Shown here: positions 63,417-64,000 of the stretch, one piece after another | Layout: each line of letters starts with the position of its first letter | How positions within the stretch are numbered: the stretch's first letter is position 1 | Source: Cricetomys ansorgei | Lineage: Eukaryota; Chordata; Mammalia; Rodentia; Nesomyidae | Assembly: GCA_026225945.1 (NCBI GenBank) | Contig: JAMJFZ010001133.1 | Coordinates: 18,913,001-18,977,000 of the forward strand | Direction: 5' to 3' | Length of the DNA: 64,000 nt | The notes under the pieces: generated by a model | What the model was told of the DNA's origin: nothing | Seen by the model: only the letters and a program-made list of their open reading frames with translations | Database searches by the model: none | Position numbers and translations under genes: made by a program

Positions 63417-63522
63417 CCGAAGGCCATAATAGTGCATGCCCGTCTGTTGTCGCTAAGGAAGCTGAGGCAAAAGAGCGTCGAGTAAAAGACCAGCCTGAGC
63501 TACGCTTGTCTCAAAAAAAAGA
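63417..63522 (+). repeat. B1/B4-type fragment
   Basis: AAGGCCATAATAGTGCATGC and GACCAGCCTGAGCTACGCTT with a TCAAAAAAAAG tail. Confidence 0.65.
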
Positions 63523-63624
63523 AGTGCTCTCTCTTCCACTAGAGCAAAACCCAGCATTTAAAATGTGACTTAGGGTGAAGGCTGTTGAGTACCCTCTATC
63601 CAAATTCAAATAACCTTTAAAGAA

Positions 63625-63715
63625 GTTGGGGCTGGGGACATGGCTTAGTGGTAGAGCCACTAGCCTGTCTTGTGTGAGGTCCCAAGTTCAGCTTTCAACA
63701 CTGCAAGAAAAATTT
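63625..63715 (+). repeat. ID SINE
   Basis: GTTGGGGCTGGGGACATGGC then TTAGTGGTAGAGCCAC and a GCAAGAAAAA tail. Confidence 0.85.
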
Positions 63716-63821
63716 AATCTTTTGTTCTCTACACCCTCAGCAGCAAACGTAGGCCTGGGCTATCCCCAGCTCTTACAGGAGCTACTTGTTCCAAATCAGG
63801 CATGGTTGCACTGACCTTTAA

Positions 63822-63972
63822 CCCCACTGGGTTAGTGGCTCGAACCTTTAATCCCAGCTCTTGAGAGGCAGTGGCAGGGAGGTGTCTGGGAATTCAAGGC
63901 TAGCCTGGTCTGCAAAGAGAGTTCCAGACCTGCCAGGACCACACAGTGAGATGTAGTCTCAAGAAAACAGAC
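63822..63972 (+). repeat. B1 SINE
   Basis: GGCTCGAACCTTTAATCCCA, AAGGCTAGCCTGGTCTGCAA and a TAGTCTCAAGAAAACAGAC end. Confidence 0.88.
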
Positions 63973-64000
63973 AAGATATGTAATCCCAGCCTCTTGAGAG

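Larger units (their letters stand above)
61524..64000 (+). other. Dcp1a: Dcp1a intron 7 (5' part)
   Basis: Starts GTAATG after residue 462 and runs off the window. It contains GT and TGCG microsatellites, B1 and ID copies and a possible MaLR relic near 63,000. No further coding exon of Dcp1a is seen before position 64000. Confidence 0.93.

Noticed and set aside
1..64000. CRISPR arrays, prokaryotic operons, riboswitches, tRNA, snRNA or rRNA genes
   Set aside because: None was seen. Box-A/B-like sequences all belong to ID, B2/B3 or B4 SINEs, and the window is clearly mammalian nuclear DNA.

Overview
This window is nuclear DNA from a muroid rodent. The evidence is a dense mix of rodent-lineage repeats (B1, B2/B3 and ID/B4 SINEs, MT/ORR1-type MaLR LTRs, a URR1-type DNA transposon) over a thin layer of older mammalian repeats (MER5A, L2, L1M). 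The single gene I can establish is the 5' three quarters of Dcp1a, mRNA-decapping enzyme 1A, on the plus strand. The first coding codons differ slightly from the human protein I remember (Ser at residue 3 instead of Ala). I cannot name the species.

Layout. Positions 1-11,640 are intergenic, made of repeats and unclassified DNA. They include a MaLR LTR (430-795), a local inverted duplication with arms 1.3 kb apart (8785-9009 and 10332-10560), a 77-bp tandem duplication (9610-9763) and a 170-base polypurine tract (10547-10716). A CpG-rich, TATA-less promoter lies at about 11,730-12,440 and contains the start codon (12072). Seven coding exons follow: 12072-12206, 15104-15144, 17715-17842, 38118-38184, 46805-46943, 55873-55986 and 60762-61523. 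All junctions are GT-AG, all phases join without a break, and together they encode residues 1-462. About 120 C-terminal residues, including the trimerization domain, lie to the right of the window. Intron 3 is about 20 kb.

Function. Exons 1-5 encode the EVH1-type DCP1 domain, which activates the DCP2 decapping enzyme in cytoplasmic P-bodies. Exon 6 is an in-frame 38-residue segment with an unusually weak splice donor. Exon 7 encodes the conserved short motif after the EVH1 domain and a long Ser/Pro-rich disordered region with the proline-directed phosphosites at Ser315 and Ser319.

What stands out. I found no new gene system. The most unusual structure is an inverted duplication inside introns 3 and 4. 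An L1-plus-B1 segment at 35084-35790 has an inverted copy at 41081-43151. About 365 bp of the pair are nearly identical while the rest is roughly 80% identical, which suggests local gene conversion. The right copy is itself a layer in a five-deep nest of insertions (40718-43369) capped by a 1.34-kb solo LTR. A second solo LTR (52273-53468) sits inside a B2 element, and both events have visible target-site duplications. On the minus strand of intron 3, an exon-like open stretch (27547-27701) has both a splice acceptor and a donor; I could not assign it to a gene. Repeat boundaries and family names come from reading the sequence by eye and are approximate.
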